Positions 8,396 through 16,763 of a stretch of 64,000 nucleotides of DNA are shown piece after piece. The DNA comes from Thermogemmatispora carboxidivorans (GTDB taxonomy: Bacteria > Chloroflexota > Ktedonobacteria > Ktedonobacterales > Ktedonobacteraceae), in contig NZ_JNIM01000001.1 in assembly GCF_000702505.1 (NCBI RefSeq), positions 2,418,001 through 2,482,000 on the forward strand, given 5' to 3'. Below the pieces are notes generated by a model. That model had not been told where the DNA came from. It was given only the letters and a program-made list of their open reading frames with translations, and did not search any database. The position numbers and the translations under genes were made by a program. Every line of letters starts with the position of its first letter. Position 1 is the first letter of the stretch.

Positions 8396-9055
8396 CTACG
8401 ACTGTCGCAGCTCTGCGCGCTTGCTTTGGAGATACTCGGAGCACACCCGATAGGTCTCTTCAGAGATCAGCCCGCGTGACATATAGTGATTGAGCATCAC
8501 ATCGAGCTTGAGGATGCTGATCAGATTATAGCCATGCTGACGAAGACGCTCGGTTGCTCCATGCTCGCGGTCGATCAGCACAATCACATCCTTGACCTTC
8601 AAACCGTGCTCTTCCAGCAGGGCTGCGGTCTCTAGCACACTGCCCCCCCGCGTGATCAGGTCATCGATAATCAGAGCGGTATCCCCCGGTGTGTAGCGAC
8701 CCTCGATCCCTCGCTGGCCTGTCCCCTCGGGGCGAATACGTGCATAAATCAGCGGCGTGTTCGTCTCCAGTGAATAGGCCGTTGCCAGCAGCAGCCCGCC
8801 GACTGGCACGCCAGCAACCACGTTGAAGGGGTGAACGCGCGGACGCCGCAGCGACTGGGCGAGGCTGATCTCTTGCTGCATCAACTTGCTGGCTACGCGC
8901 AGCGCCAGCGGATTGCTGATCAGCACCTTGGGATTGACGAAGACTGGGGAACTCACTGCCGATTCGCTGACCGTGAAGTTCCCGAACTGGACTCCGTTCA
9001 GGTCGAATAGAGCCTGGGCTAGCCAGAGGTTATCAAGAGACTGCTCTTTGACCAC
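8396..9055 (-). CDS. pyrE: Orotate phosphoribosyltransferase
   Basis: A 219-residue type I phosphoribosyltransferase that converts orotate and PRPP to OMP in pyrimidine synthesis. The PRPP loop is TALIIDDLITRGGS (acidic pair D131-D132), preceded by the flexible catalytic segment rich in Arg/Lys (LIYARIRPEGTGQ) and by NVVAGVPVGGLLLA. The GTG at 9055 is chosen because AAGGAAGGA lies six nt upstream on the coding strand; the nearby ATG is out of frame. No other pyr gene is in the window apart from a distant uracil/xanthine permease. The C-terminal extension after the PRPP loop (HYMSRGLISEETYRVCSEYL) is typical of the longer PyrE subgroup. Related PRTases such as the orotate-like domain of UMP synthase are the main alternative. 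Confidence 0.88.
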   Translation of the reverse strand: MVKEQSLDNLWLAQALFDLNGVQFGNFTVSESAVSSPVFVNPKVLISNPLALRVASKLMQQEISLAQSLRRPRVHPFNVVAGVPVGGLLLATAYSLETNTPLIYARIRPEGTGQRGIEGRYTPGDTALIIDDLITRGGSVLETAALLEEHGLKVKDVIVLIDREHGATERLRQHGYNLISILKLDVMLNHYMSRGLISEETYRVCSEYLQSKRAELRQS

Positions 9056-9122
9056 GTGACATCCTTCCTTGCGACGAAGAGTTGGGTGGTAGGAGGATAA
9101 GATAGGCCTCTCGCTTGAGCAC

Positions 9123-9131
9123 AGTATACCA
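9123..9131 (-). promoter_or_regulatory. Extended -10 promoter for pyrE
   Basis: On the minus strand TGG directly followed by TATACT (complement of 9123-9131) forms an extended -10 element. No good -35 is present at 16-18 bp. The predicted start near 9116 gives a 60-nt leader. Confidence 0.5.
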
Positions 9132-9305
9132 TACCACTAGAACAAGAAGGCAGAGGAGCAAGACATCGACCAGAGAAGAAGGCTCTCTGCTTGCCTGTTT
9201 CTTTGCCAGCCCTGCCTCCTCAATGAAAAAACTGTCATGCTACTGGCGCAATTCCCTCTATGTCCTCCCAGCTCTGTGAAAAAATATTCATCTAACTGAG
9301 CGCGC

Positions 9306-9339
9306 AGTTCATGCAGAGTTCATGACGACGAGCTATACT
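9306..9339 (+). promoter_or_regulatory. Pho-box-like 11-bp direct repeat with a -10 element
   Basis: AGTTCATG occurs at 9306-9313 and again at 9317-9324, an 11-bp period (one helical turn). It is followed by TATACT at 9334-9339. This layout resembles PhoB/PhoP-type activated promoters, in which the direct repeat replaces the -35. No coding region follows on the plus strand until 10226, so what it would drive is unknown. Confidence 0.4.
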
Positions 9340-10155
9340 CTCTGACGTAGATGGTTGCCCGTGCCTTATGCAAGCACATGCATCTTTGGATATGGCGGCT
9401 GGAGAGGTGGCGAGGGATAGCGCTGGAAGCTGGGGCGAGGAGGATGCTGGATAGAGCTGGTTGGTAGTGGCCAGTGAGGTGGCGAGGGTTCGAGGATGCG
9501 CAGCGGCGTGGCAGGTGGGTGGGATAGATGGGACGAGAATGCGCTGTATAGGGCAAAAGTCCATGGCGCAGCGCGGGTCGTAGGGTGGAGAGAGGGACAA
9601 GAGAGCGAAATCACCGGCACCGAGGAAACGAGTAAGGGCAAGCAAAAACTGATCGCTATTTGGGCTTATCCCAAATGGGGACATGTGAGAGAACGGGTGG
9701 CAAGGGAGGAGACTGAGACAAGAGAGGTGGCATCGCTCACGGGCAATCTTCTTTTCAGCATGCGGCTGACTGGACACTGCTCTGATCGGTCCTCTCTGGA
9801 CAATGCGCAGAGAAAAGGCTGTCGAGCATCCAGTCAGCCGCTCTATCTTTGGGGTGGTGAGACGGTGGCTTGCCGCGGGGGCTCTGCGTCTTTGCAAAAG
9901 GCGAGGGAGGAGAGGATCGCTGTGGACGCCTGAGAGTGCTTGCACCCGGCCTGCTTTTATGATACCCTGTCTCTGCCTGCTGATCCGGGCGGGACGCGAC
10001 GCAGGACCTTCAGGAGAGGAGATACTTACTTACCCCCTCCACGGCTAAAGCCGGGGCCCCGACGCCAGGAAGGAATTGGTGGCGCGTCCACTTGGCCTGG
10101 CGGGGTTGTGCCTCGCTGGGGGGTGTGGATGGCCAGACCCTGTCGCGGCGGAGAG
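9340..10155. other. Gene-free stretch between pyrE and the ABC-F gene
   Basis: Part of a 1.17-kb region (9056-10225) with no believable protein. The plus strand is purine-rich between about 9370 and 9730. ORFs in it have no recognisable fold and no ribosome site. It may hold a non-coding RNA started from 9334-9339, the remnant of a lost gene, or simply a long leader for the ABC-F gene. Confidence 0.4.
10034..10056 (+). repeat. REP/IS200-IS605-end-like hairpin
   Basis: CGGCT (10042-10046), AA, AGCCG (10049-10053) forms a tiny hairpin flanked by CC/GG pairs with one mismatch. The ACGGCTAAAGCCG core is the kind of element seen at the ends of IS200/IS605 elements and in REP-like repeats. It follows TTACTTAC (10026-10033). 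No transposase is present, so if it is mobile-derived it is a remnant. Confidence 0.3.
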
Positions 10156-10173
10156 GGCCACTGCGCAGTGGCC
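10156..10173. repeat. Perfect 18-bp palindrome upstream of the ABC-F gene
   Basis: GGCCACTGC (10156-10164) is followed directly by its reverse complement (10165-10173). It lies 52 bp before the ABC-F start, so it could be an operator or a leader hairpin that modulates initiation. Confidence 0.45.
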
Positions 10174-10225
10174 TCACACTCCTACTCACTCGCTCACTCT
10201 CACTCAGAAGCAACTGCATAGCCCT

Positions 10226-12223
10226 ATGCCACTGATTAGCGTCAATAGTCTCAGGAAAGTCTACGGCGCCGAGCAGATCTTTGCGAATGTAACCTTCCAG
10301 ATCAACGAACAGGATCGCATTGGGCTGGTCGGCCCCAACGGGGCCGGTAAGTCCACCTTGTTAAAGCTCCTGGCTGGTTGCGAGGGACCAGACGAGGGCA
10401 CCATTCTTGTCGCGCACGGGACCCGTGTCGGTTACCTCTCCCAGACGCTCGATCTACAACCAGAGCGGACCCTCCGCGAGGAGCTCCTGGCAGTCTTCGA
10501 CTATCTGCGCTCCTGGGAGCAGGAGCTGCAGGCGCTGGCTCTGGCTATTGCCAGTGCCAGTGAGCGTGGCGACACCCTTGAACGCGAGCAGCTGCTGCAG
10601 CGCTACGCCGAGCTCCAGCTTCGCTTCGAGCATGCTGGTGGCTATACCTACGAGCAGCGCGTTCAGCAGGTGCTCGATGGCCTGGGCTTCAGCCGTGAGT
10701 TGCACGACCTGCCCGTTGCCCGGCTCAGCGGTGGTCAGCAGCGGCGAGCGGCCCTGGCTCGCCTGCTCCTTCAAGAACCCGACGTGCTCCTGCTGGACGA
10801 ACCAACCAACCATCTTGATCTAGAAGCCCTGGAGTGGCTGGAGGATTATCTGCAGGCGTGGAAAGGGGCCCTGGTCGTCGTCGAGCATGACCGCTACTTC
10901 CTCGATAAGCTTGTCACCCGTATTCTGGAGCTGGCTTTTGGGCGCGTCGAGGAGTATCCCGGCAACTACAGCAAGTATCTCCAGCTGCGCGCCGAGCGCT
11001 TTGAACGCCGCCTGCAAGAGTACGAAGAGCAGCAGGAATTTATTCAGCGGACCGAGGAATTTATCCGTCGCTATAAAGCCGGTCAACGCAGCCGACAGGC
11101 CCGGGGACGGGAGAAGCTCCTCAGCCGTCTGGAACGTCTCGATCGTCCCCAGGAGTTCCAGGAGCTGCGCTTTGAGCTGAAGCCCTCGCAGGAAAGCGGG
11201 CGTATGGTGCTTTCTACCCACGGGCTGGTCGTCGGCTATCGCCAGCCTGGTCACGAACCGCGGGCGCTGGTGCGCCTGCCCGACCTGGAGATCACTCGTG
11301 GCGAGCGCATTGGCCTGCTTGGTCCCAATGGCGCCGGTAAGACGTCGCTGCTACGTACCCTCATTGGCCAGCTGCCGCCGCTGCGTGGCAAAGTGGCCCT
11401 CGGCCACAACGTCCACATCGGCTACTACTCGCAAACGCATGAGGACCTTGATCCTGCTCGTACAGTTCTAGATGAGATTCGTGATGTAGCGGCTCTGAGC
11501 GAGGAAAGTGCCCGGGCTTTGCTGGCGCGTTTCCTGTTCGAAGGCGATGATGTCTTCAAGGCCATTGGCAGCCTGAGCGGCGGCGAGCGCAGCCGCGTGG
11601 TGTTGGCCAAACTGACACTGCTGGGACCCAATTTCCTGGTGCTCGATGAGCCTACCAATCACCTTGATTTGCCCTCTCGCCAGTTCCTGGAGGAGGTTTT
11701 GACCACCTTCAGCGGTACCCTGCTCTTTGTCTCGCATGATCGCTACTTCATTGATCGCCTGGCGAGCAAGGTCTGGGTGGTCGTTGAGGGCTTACTGCTC
11801 TCCTATGAGGGCAACTACAGCGACTATCGCGCGCATCTCCAGCGCGAGCATGGGCGTCCGCTCGTCAGCGGGCGCGAAGAAGAAGGCGCTCACGCGCGCT
11901 CTCAGAAAGCGATTGGGCCAGAGACCACGCTCGCGGAGGTCGGGCCGGACCAGGTCGGGCGGCGTCCCGGTCGTGAGCGGCGCCGCCGGGTGGGGCAGCC
12001 ACGTCCGCGCAGCCTGAGCGAGGTTGAGCAGGAGATCGAACAGCGCGAGCAGCGGGCACATGCGCTGGAGGAGGCCCTCAATGAGGCCGCCAGCAGAGGA
12101 GACGTCGCTGAATTGCAGCGGCTGACCAGCGACTACGAGGCAACCAGAGCAGAGCTAGAGCGGCTGCTTGCCGAATGGGAGCAGCTGGCGGAGAGCCAGG
12201 CCCAGGCTGAGGTTCCTCACTAA
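10226..12223 (+). CDS. ABC-F family ATPase (Uup/EttA-like translation factor)
   Basis: A soluble protein of 665 residues with two ABC domains and no membrane segment. Walker A motifs GPNGAGKST (36-44) and GPNGAGKTS (about 366-374), signatures LSGGQQRRA (about 167) and LSGGERSRV (about 450), and both LLDEPTNHLD / VLDEPTNHLD Walker B motifs are intact. The inter-domain linker carries the Arg-rich coiled hairpin (FIRRYKAGQRSRQARGRE) that enters the ribosomal E site in this family. A basic tail and a C-terminal coiled coil (about 595-660) resemble Uup. Members act on the ribosome; some confer antibiotic resistance, but sequence alone does not show which. ATG 10226 begins the conserved domain but has no clear ribosome site. 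An in-frame GTG at 10079 behind AGGAAGGA could add 49 unconserved residues. Confidence 0.9.
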   Translation: MPLISVNSLRKVYGAEQIFANVTFQINEQDRIGLVGPNGAGKSTLLKLLAGCEGPDEGTILVAHGTRVGYLSQTLDLQPERTLREELLAVFDYLRSWEQELQALALAIASASERGDTLEREQLLQRYAELQLRFEHAGGYTYEQRVQQVLDGLGFSRELHDLPVARLSGGQQRRAALARLLLQEPDVLLLDEPTNHLDLEALEWLEDYLQAWKGALVVVEHDRYFLDKLVTRILELAFGRVEEYPGNYSKYLQLRAERFERRLQEYEEQQEFIQRTEEFIRRYKAGQRSRQARGREKLLSRLERLDRPQEFQELRFELKPSQESGRMVLSTHGLVVGYRQPGHEPRALVRLPDLEITRGERIGLLGPNGAGKTSLLRTLIGQLPPLRGKVALGHNVHIGYYSQTHEDLDPARTVLDEIRDVAALSEESARALLARFLFEGDDVFKAIGSLSGGERSRVVLAKLTLLGPNFLVLDEPTNHLDLPSRQFLEEVLTTFSGTLLFVSHDRYFIDRLASKVWVVVEGLLLSYEGNYSDYRAHLQREHGRPLVSGREEEGAHARSQKAIGPETTLAEVGPDQVGRRPGRERRRRVGQPRPRSLSEVEQEIEQREQRAHALEEALNEAASRGDVAELQRLTSDYEATRAELERLLAEWEQLAESQAQAEVPH

Positions 12224-12276
12224 GGGCTGGTCTGGAGCCGCGAGCCACAGCGTCGCCCAGCCGAGCGGGCTTAGTG
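12218..12276. terminator. Bidirectional hairpin containing both stop codons
   Basis: CACTAAG plus GGCTGG (12218-12230) pairs with CCAGCC (12257-12262) and CTTAGTG (12270-12276), with a 7-nt bulge. The stop codons of the convergent ABC-F and caspase genes are inside the two arms. No T-tract. Confidence 0.4.
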
Positions 12277-14106
12277 GCGGCGCACACCGCGCAGCCAGCC
12301 GCTCAGCAGCCCAACCAAAGCCAGCAGCAACGGCAAGACAGCCGCCATGCCGAACCAGAGCACAGCAAATTGGATGGCCGTGAAGCCGCGTGGGTCGGCC
12401 TCGACCAGCGCCGCCAGGCGCGTCCGTCCGCTCTGTGTCAAAAGCAGGTAGACTGGCAGTGCGGTAGCCAGCAGGCTCATCAGGGGGATGGGGAGAAAAC
12501 GCCAGAAACCATCGAAATAGCAGCCGGAGAGCGCATTAGCAGAGAGGAGAGCCAGCCCCAGGCCCTCGATAGTCAACGGGAGGACCCCAGGCGCACCCGG
12601 ATATTTGATAGCCAGCCAGGCCCCGAGCAATCCCAGTCCCAGGCCGATCACCTGCAGCACCAGGCTCATCAGCAAGGCCCGTCCCCGAGGACGAGAGCCT
12701 CGACCTCGCCCGGTAGGGCTGCCAGCCGTGGCGGGCGAGGTCGGCCCAGCGCTGGAGCTGAGCGAGGGCGCGCCAGCGGGCGAGGCTGGTGTCTGGGCAA
12801 CTGCCATCTTGACCAGAATCGCCGATCTGATCGTCTGCGTCTCCGCATTGTGTGGATCAAGGGACAGCGAGCGTTCTACAGCCTGGAGGGCCTCCTCGAA
12901 TTGTCCCAGGTTAGCCAGGAGAGCTGCGCGCATGCTCCAGGCCAGGGCGTTGCCTGGCTCCTGGTGCAGGACCTGCTCGACCGCCTGCATAGCCTCTGCA
13001 AAGCGGCCCGCCGTCCCGAGCAGCTGGCCCTTAAGAAGGAGCGCCTCGGTGTTGGTCGGCATCAGCTGCAGGACCTGCTCCAAATGGGAGAGGGCGTCAG
13101 CAGTCCGTTGTTGCTGGAGCAAGGCCCGTGCTTGTTGGAGCAGCAGTGCTGCCTGCTGCTCTGCGATTGATGCCGCCATCGGCAGGGCCGGCTGCTGAGG
13201 AGAGAGCTGAGCGATGCCGGTGGGAGCCTGGGGCGGGTGCGGCACCGCCTGCATGGCTGGCCTCGGGCCTATTGGCTGCTGCTGTAGACCGGGTTGATCA
13301 CCGTCTGGGCCTATGCCGATCCTGGCTGCGGCTGCTGCCGGCGTCTCGGTCTTCTTCTCTTCACCTACCAGGACCACTGGCCCGAGGCCCTGACCAAAGA
13401 GTTGTGGGCGTTGCTGTTCGCCAAGGCTCTGTTGCAGGTAGAGGGCAAGGCGCTGAAAAATGATCTGCCCGCTGGTGGGATCTGCTGCTCCTCCGCACAA
13501 TCCGAGCAGGAGACGATGGGTCAACATGCCTACGTTCTGCTCGCCTTGCTCGGGCGCGAACTCGTTCCCGCGACAGGAGCAGAGCAGAAAGCGGTTAGGC
13601 AGCTGCTGCAAGGCGGCCAGGAGCATGGGACCGGGCAGCGGTTTGCAATCGAAAGGCGAGGCGCGTCGCTGCCCCCAAAGGCGCCCTGTCTGGAAGCAGT
13701 CAAGGATACAAACAATGGCTCGCGCCGGACTGCGCCCGAGCAGCTGCAGTAGCGTCGTGGCGAGCTGCAGGCCGCTGGCGGGCTGCTGATAGAACGTATC
13801 TGCCAGTGCAAGGTACCCCTCAGCTCGCCCTTCATCGAGAAAAGCATGCCCGGCGAAGTAGAAGAAGAGCGTATCATCGGGACCTGCTGCTTGGAGGCAG
13901 AGCTGCGTGAGATACTGCTCGATGCGCTGCCGTGTGGCCTGCGCTCCGAGCAGCAGTTGCACGTCAGAGGAATTCCAGCGCCCTCCCCGGCTATTCATCA
14001 GCCAGTGCGCAATGGCCCTGGCATCTGTCTCGGCGTAACGAAGTGGTTGAAAGCAACTATCCTGGTACTGATTAATGCCGATCAGAAGGCCCAGGCGTCT
14101 GCCCAT
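12271..14106 (-). CDS. Caspase-family (C14) protease with TPR repeats and membrane anchor
   Basis: A 611-residue three-part protein. Residues 1-250 form a caspase/metacaspase p20-like domain: GLLIGINQYQD at the start, catalytic H87 in FFYFAGHAFLD and catalytic C137 in CILDCFQTG. A low-complexity Gln/Ala linker follows, then two or three TPR-like repeats (about 320-440, with QALLLLQQARALL and EALLLKGQLLGTAGRFAEAM). Four hydrophobic helices near 485-608 anchor the C-terminus, so the protease is probably cytosolic and membrane-tethered. Bacterial caspase-like proteins are linked to regulated proteolysis and sometimes to abortive defence; no partner effector is adjacent here. AAGGAG sits six nt before the ATG. 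It is convergent with the ABC-F gene, 47 bp apart. Confidence 0.85.
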   Translation of the reverse strand: MGRRLGLLIGINQYQDSCFQPLRYAETDARAIAHWLMNSRGGRWNSSDVQLLLGAQATRQRIEQYLTQLCLQAAGPDDTLFFYFAGHAFLDEGRAEGYLALADTFYQQPASGLQLATTLLQLLGRSPARAIVCILDCFQTGRLWGQRRASPFDCKPLPGPMLLAALQQLPNRFLLCSCRGNEFAPEQGEQNVGMLTHRLLLGLCGGAADPTSGQIIFQRLALYLQQSLGEQQRPQLFGQGLGPVVLVGEEKKTETPAAAAARIGIGPDGDQPGLQQQPIGPRPAMQAVPHPPQAPTGIAQLSPQQPALPMAASIAEQQAALLLQQARALLQQQRTADALSHLEQVLQLMPTNTEALLLKGQLLGTAGRFAEAMQAVEQVLHQEPGNALAWSMRAALLANLGQFEEALQAVERSLSLDPHNAETQTIRSAILVKMAVAQTPASPAGAPSLSSSAGPTSPATAGSPTGRGRGSRPRGRALLMSLVLQVIGLGLGLLGAWLAIKYPGAPGVLPLTIEGLGLALLSANALSGCYFDGFWRFLPIPLMSLLATALPVYLLLTQSGRTRLAALVEADPRGFTAIQFAVLWFGMAAVLPLLLALVGLLSGWLRGVRRH

Positions 14107-14354
14107 GCACGCTCCTTACTGTGATAGCAAAGATTGCGGAGTTATTGTACGATAAATTTCGCCAGCCTGGAAAGAAATGGCGTACGTCGGTACTTTTGGC
14201 AGGGTGAAGACAAAGGCTGGTCTGAGATCGGGCGAGAAGCTGCCAGGCCCAGATGAGGGGCCTGGCTTGCTCTGCTGCTATCGACTGAGTCGAAAGCCAT
14301 TCCGGCAGGCACCTGCTTGCCTCGATCATCTTGCGAGAGGAGCATTGTGTCTCT

Positions 14355-14972
14355 ATGCCTCGTGTCATTGGCCTAACAGGAAATATTGCCTGCGGCAAAA
14401 CAACCGTGGGCAATATGCTGTTGGAACTGGGTGCCGAGCGCTACATTGATGCTGATGCCCTGGTCCACTCGCTCTATGAACCGGGCCAACCGGTTACGGC
14501 CAGCATTGCTCATGTTTTTGGCCCCTCCATTCTGACACCGGAAGGGCGAGTTGATCGTCGGGCCCTTGGTAATATCGTTTTCCGTGATCCCGAGGCCCTG
14601 CAACGGCTGGAAGCTATCGTTCACCCAGCGGTTGGCGCGGCCCTGCTGGGTGAGCTGAGCCAGGTCAGCCCCTCTGGCATCGCGGTGGTCGATGCCGTCA
14701 AGCTGCTGGAAGGAAAGACTGCCGCTCTCTGTCAGAGCAAATGGCTGGTCATCTGCTCGCCAGAGCAGGAGCTTCGCCGCCTGATGGAACGCAATCGGCT
14801 CAGCGAGGAGGAGGCCCTGGTGCGCCTGCGCGCTCAGCCTTCGGTCGAGCGACGTCTTCCGCTGGTCGACGAGGTGATCGATAACAGTGGCTCACTGGAG
14901 GAGACTCGTCGCCAGGTTGCTGGTGCCTTCGCTCGCTTCTGTCAACGTTTTCCTCCTGAAGGCGCCAGGTGA
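14355..14972 (+). CDS. coaE: Dephospho-CoA kinase
   Basis: Phosphorylates the 3'-hydroxyl of dephospho-CoA, the last step of coenzyme A synthesis. The 205-residue protein starts with VIGLTGNIACGKTTVGNML, a P-loop of the CoaE type, followed by YIDADALVHSLYEPG and the family signature RRALGNIVFRDPEALQRLEAIVHP. A lid region with RNRLSEEEALVRLRAQ is also typical. ATG 14355 is used because it begins the conserved strand; GAGAGGAG (14335-14342) lies 12 nt upstream. An in-frame TTG at 14331 is less likely. It stands alone, convergent with the small acidic protein gene downstream. Confidence 0.93.
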   Translation: MPRVIGLTGNIACGKTTVGNMLLELGAERYIDADALVHSLYEPGQPVTASIAHVFGPSILTPEGRVDRRALGNIVFRDPEALQRLEAIVHPAVGAALLGELSQVSPSGIAVVDAVKLLEGKTAALCQSKWLVICSPEQELRRLMERNRLSEEEALVRLRAQPSVERRLPLVDEVIDNSGSLEETRRQVAGAFARFCQRFPPEGAR

Positions 14973-15012
14973 GGCGCGCTCTCCCTTCCCGCGAAGAGAA
15001 CAGGAACATAGA

Positions 15013-15031
15013 GCCGGCCTTTCTGGCCGGC
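15013..15031. terminator. GC-rich hairpin between coaE and the small acidic protein gene
   Basis: GCCGGCC (15013-15019), a TTTCT loop, and GGCCGGC (15025-15031): a tight 7-bp all-GC stem between convergent genes, without a T-tract. Confidence 0.5.
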
Positions 15032-15148
15032 CTGCCCTCCTATCAGTCGGGCTGCTGTCCTGATCTCTGTCTGCTGTCCAGCCCGGCCAGGTAAGGTAGC
15101 CTGGCCTTGCTCAAGCGCTGCCCACCCAGGCCCGTGAGACTCTCCCGT

Positions 15149-15334
15149 CTAGAGTTCCTTATGCTGGTTCTCCAGTTTTCGATGAAGCTCTTCGATGCGC
15201 TCGATCACCTCATCGAGGGTCCGAAGCCCCAGTTCCTCCATGTCATCACGGATTGTTTCCAGAATCTCTAGCAGTTCGAGATCGTCATACTCTTCAGGCT
15301 CAAACTCTTCTTCCTGTTCAAGATCATCGGTCAT
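15149..15334 (-). CDS. Small acidic protein of unknown function
   Basis: A 61-residue, strongly acidic protein. The first 25 residues are mostly Asp/Glu with aromatic residues (EEEFEPEEYDDLELLEILE); the rest is an amphipathic helix (LDEVIERIEELHRKLEN). It is probably a helical or coiled-coil oligomer. No family is recognised. AAGGGAG lies eight nt before the ATG and an extended -10 promoter lies upstream, so I consider it a real gene rather than a chance ORF. Its low predicted pI and helix content would fit an adaptor or a transcription/DNA-mimic protein, but that is speculation. Confidence 0.7.
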   Translation of the reverse strand: MTDDLEQEEEFEPEEYDDLELLEILETIRDDMEELGLRTLDEVIERIEELHRKLENQHKEL

Positions 15335-15396
15335 AGTGATACTCCCTTCTGAAATTGCTGCTCCGGCTCAGCCGGCGGCAGGTGAACCACTTGCTC

Positions 15397-15405
15397 ATTA
15401 TAGCA
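15397..15405 (-). promoter_or_regulatory. Extended -10 promoter for the small acidic protein
   Basis: On the minus strand TGC followed by a perfect TATAAT (complement of 15397-15405). The -35 region is poor, as expected for an extended -10 promoter. It lies just upstream of, and close to, the stop codon of the propeller gene. Confidence 0.55.
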
Positions 15406-15412
15406 ATGGGGC

Positions 15413-16756
15413 CTAGAAGAGAAAAGAGACAGCGCTATCTTGATAGCTCCAGCCGACCTGAGTGATGGCACCGGTGGTCAGCAAGCGGGGAGCTGCCAGT
15501 GGTTGACCTTGGGCATCCACCGTTGCCAGGTACAGGCCGTTGCCCTCGCGAAGGAGACTTTTTCCCTGCCACCAGAGCCGTTCGCGTGTCAGGAAGAGAA
15601 AGCTCCGGCTATCGCTCCCCCAGAGGCTATTGGGCACAGGCGCTAACAGCGCGCTGACGGCTGGTAGCTGATTGCTGGCTGCGTTCATCGACCCCAGCGG
15701 CGTCCGGTCGCTCAAGAGCAGCTGCTGTCGTCCTGTCTGAACATCGACCAGCCACAGGCTATGGCGTCCATCGAGGAGTAAGAAGCGTCCGTCAGGTGAC
15801 CAGAAGGGGACGCTATCGATCTCCGCACGGAGGCTCAGGCGAAGGCTTCCGTCGAGGTTGACAATGAGATAGCGGCCATCGGCTGTCAAGGCCAACACTT
15901 GCCGCCCACTGCTTGACCAGGCAAACTGTCGGCAGCTACAGGTGAGCAGCGTCCGTGTCTCGCCAGTTGGCTGCTGCAGGATCAAGGAGATCTGGCTTGC
16001 TGAGCCGTTGGGTACGGCAGAGATGGCGTAGAGAAGGGCTGGTTGCGTCTGGCGCGGCTGCCAGAGGACCCGCTCCAGCGTAGCTGGCAGTGGATGACCG
16101 GGCGGCAGGGTATGGGTGAGCCAGCGCTGCTCAGTGCCAGTGAGGTTAATGGTAAACAGGCCCTGGCGGTCGACTCCCACGATCCTCCCGCCAGCGCTGC
16201 TAAGCGAGGGAATGGCCAGGCTGGCCGGTAGCGTCCGCGTTGCGATGCCGCCGGGTTGGTCGTTTTGGGCCAACTCCCAACGTAGCAGGGATGTGTCTCC
16301 TCTGAGGGTGAGACGATAGAGAAGGCGGCTCCCCGTGGGGTCCCACCAGGCGTCGCTGATGCGCACGGCGGCACTGGAGAAGAAGATGGGAATGGGCGAG
16401 CCGCCATCAACGCCAACGGTATTTAAACCGGCAGGCACATCAGGCACCAGCCCGGTCTGAGAGTCTGCTTTGAGACGGCGTCCCGCTGTGCTCGCCGCGT
16501 AATCACTATCCAGCGTGCGGAACACCAGCAAGTGGTGATCGGGCGACCAGCCTACTCCCACCACGGGAGGGGTGTTGTCAACGACTTTATAGGCGCCGCT
16601 GCCGTCGGGATAGATGGTCCACAGCTGACCATCGCGCACAAAGGCGATTTGGGCCGTGCCGCTGTAGCCCGGGCTGCAAGCGCTTGGCCCCAGAGCAACC
16701 AGCGCGATACAGCTCAGCAGGACCAGAGTCACCATATGCCGCCTGCTGCAATTCAT
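15413..16756 (-). CDS. Exported TolB/WD40-like beta-propeller protein
   Basis: A 447-residue secreted protein with an N-terminal hydrophobic segment (MVTLVLLSCIALVALGPSAC, residues 8-27) whose terminal Cys could be a weak lipobox. The mature part has repeated propeller blades: IAFVRDGQLWTIYPDGSG, VGWSPDHHLLVFRT, FAWSSSGRQVLALTADGRYL, PFWSPDGRFLLLDGRHSLWLVD. These repeats match TolB-type or WD40-like propellers, usually binding or scaffolding modules at the cell surface. I start it at ATG 16756 because a strong promoter places the predicted transcription start exactly there, implying a leaderless mRNA; ATG 16735 is the alternative. It is followed on the same strand by the small acidic protein gene, which has its own promoter. 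Confidence 0.8.
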   Translation of the reverse strand: MNCSRRHMVTLVLLSCIALVALGPSACSPGYSGTAQIAFVRDGQLWTIYPDGSGAYKVVDNTPPVVGVGWSPDHHLLVFRTLDSDYAASTAGRRLKADSQTGLVPDVPAGLNTVGVDGGSPIPIFFSSAAVRISDAWWDPTGSRLLYRLTLRGDTSLLRWELAQNDQPGGIATRTLPASLAIPSLSSAGGRIVGVDRQGLFTINLTGTEQRWLTHTLPPGHPLPATLERVLWQPRQTQPALLYAISAVPNGSASQISLILQQPTGETRTLLTCSCRQFAWSSSGRQVLALTADGRYLIVNLDGSLRLSLRAEIDSVPFWSPDGRFLLLDGRHSLWLVDVQTGRQQLLLSDRTPLGSMNAASNQLPAVSALLAPVPNSLWGSDSRSFLFLTRERLWWQGKSLLREGNGLYLATVDAQGQPLAAPRLLTTGAITQVGWSYQDSAVSFLF

Positions 16757-16763
16757 GCCCCAA

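Noticed and set aside
9292..9945. 217-codon minus-strand ORF in the pyrE-ABC-F spacer
   Set aside because: Low-complexity Ser/Pro/Leu-rich translation with no motif, no ribosome site and no fold-like pattern; it mirrors purine bias on the other strand.
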